Source: Dromaius novaehollandiae
Lineage: Eukaryota; Chordata; Aves; Casuariiformes; Dromaiidae
Assembly (NCBI RefSeq): GCF_036370855.1
Contig: NC_088106.1
Location: forward strand, 30,332,501 to 30,396,500
Length of the DNA stretch: 64,000 bases
Reading direction: 5' to 3'
Shown: positions 60,796 through 64,000 of the stretch, one piece after another
Layout of the letters: each line of letters opens with the position of its first letter
Numbering within the stretch: the stretch's first letter is position 1
Position numbers and translations under genes: made by a program
The notes under the pieces: model-generated
Database searches by the model: none
Seen by the model: only the letters and a program-made list of their open reading frames with translations
What the model was told of the DNA's origin: nothing

Positions 60796-61385
60796 GGCGG
60801 CCGCCCCGGCGAGGCGAGCCGAGGCGACGCGCAGAGCGCCGCCGCGCCCACCAACGAGACGGTACCCTCCGTCACCTCCTGGAGGACTCCGGGCGGTGCT
60901 CCACCTCCGCCCCGCCCTTTCCCCGAGGAGCCGGTTACGATTGGTGAGCCGAGCGGGCGCGGAGGCGGGACGAACGCCACGACTTCTGATTGGCTATCGC
61001 CCGCTGCCGGCCTCACCCCGGGCTTGGCGGCTTCCGCTGCGCCGCCGCTCTCCCCTCCCGAGCTGCGATAGGGCAGGAGCGGCGTGACGCAGCGAGCCGC
61101 GATTGGCCCGGCCGGCTCGGCGCTGATGTCGTGGCAGGCGATTGGCCGGCGGCGCCGAGCCGGTGGTGAAGTGTGCGCGCCCGATAGGCCGGCAGCGCGC
61201 GGGGTCGGGGCGCTGTGCCGCGCTCCCATTGGCCAGCGGCCGTCGCCGGGCTCCGCTTCATATCTATGGTGACCGGAGCGGGCGGCTCCGGTGCTGCGGG
61301 CCCCGGCCGGAGAGCGCCGCCTCCCCCCGCTCCCAGCGGCTGCGCGCGGCGTGGGCGGGCCGGCCCGCAGCCAGGCCGCGCTGCC
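60796..61385. promoter_or_regulatory. Bidirectional TBCCD1/DNAJB11 promoter
   Basis: The two start codons face away from each other, 590 bases apart, within a CpG island. No TATA box is seen. Five ATTGG (inverted CCAAT, NF-Y) boxes lie at 60940-60944, 60989-60993, 61102-61106, 61141-61145 and 61228-61232, with a CCGCCCCGCCC GC box near 60907. CGTGG (61130-61134) precedes the fourth CCAAT box by six bases, the two halves of an ER-stress element but with spacing of 6 rather than 9. A GTGACGCA CRE-like half-site is at about 61084. DNAJB11 is a known unfolded-protein-response target. Confidence 0.75.
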
Positions 61386-63911
<2,526 letters not shown>

Positions 63912-64000
63912 TAAGTTTGAGGAAATGCTGGCCTGGCCACCAGTTGGAATGCTGTGTTCTGCAAAAAATGGAACTAAAATAGACACTTGTTTTCTGAGAA

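Overview
The window looks like avian nuclear DNA, or less likely another archosaur. Intron-containing vertebrate genes sit among old, strongly diverged CR1-family LINE fragments; no mammalian SINEs, tRNA or rRNA genes, CRISPR arrays or bacterial-type operons were seen. Gene order CRYGS - TBCCD1 - DNAJB11, with the first two on the minus strand and the third on the plus strand, matches human 3q27, so this is a conserved syntenic block.

Positions 1-39720 hold no coding gene that I can support. This is intergenic (or distal intronic) sequence with CR1 remnants, microsatellites, a 37-bp minisatellite (21620-21796), a 16-bp minisatellite (32736-33072), and AT-rich segments dense in homeodomain-type TAAT cores that look like conserved regulatory elements. 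A promoter-like patch near 10436-10480 carries YY1 and RFX X-box motifs. In human the neighbour on this side is DGKG, but no DGKG exon was recognised.

Positions 39720-48560 carry CRYGS (gamma-S crystallin, minus strand, three exons, 178 aa). Its promoter has a TATA box, a SOX-type site, a TRE-type site and a near-consensus MARE, the expected logic of a lens crystallin promoter. Positions 51968-60795 carry TBCCD1 (minus strand, six coding exons, 556 aa). Its first intron appears to use a GC-AG splice pair. Positions 60796-61385 form a CpG-rich bidirectional promoter with five inverted CCAAT boxes, shared with DNAJB11 (plus strand). DNAJB11 is an ER-lumen Hsp40 whose first four coding exons are present and which runs off the right edge. 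Its first intron contains long poly-C tracts arranged as a 36-bp tandem repeat and a C22 run beside the acceptor.

The three genes do not form one pathway: a structural lens protein, a centrosome/Golgi-positioning protein and an ER co-chaperone. Only TBCCD1 and DNAJB11 visibly share regulatory DNA. I found no clearly novel biological system. The points most worth following up are the promoter and splice-site features and the altered cysteine cluster of the crystallin.
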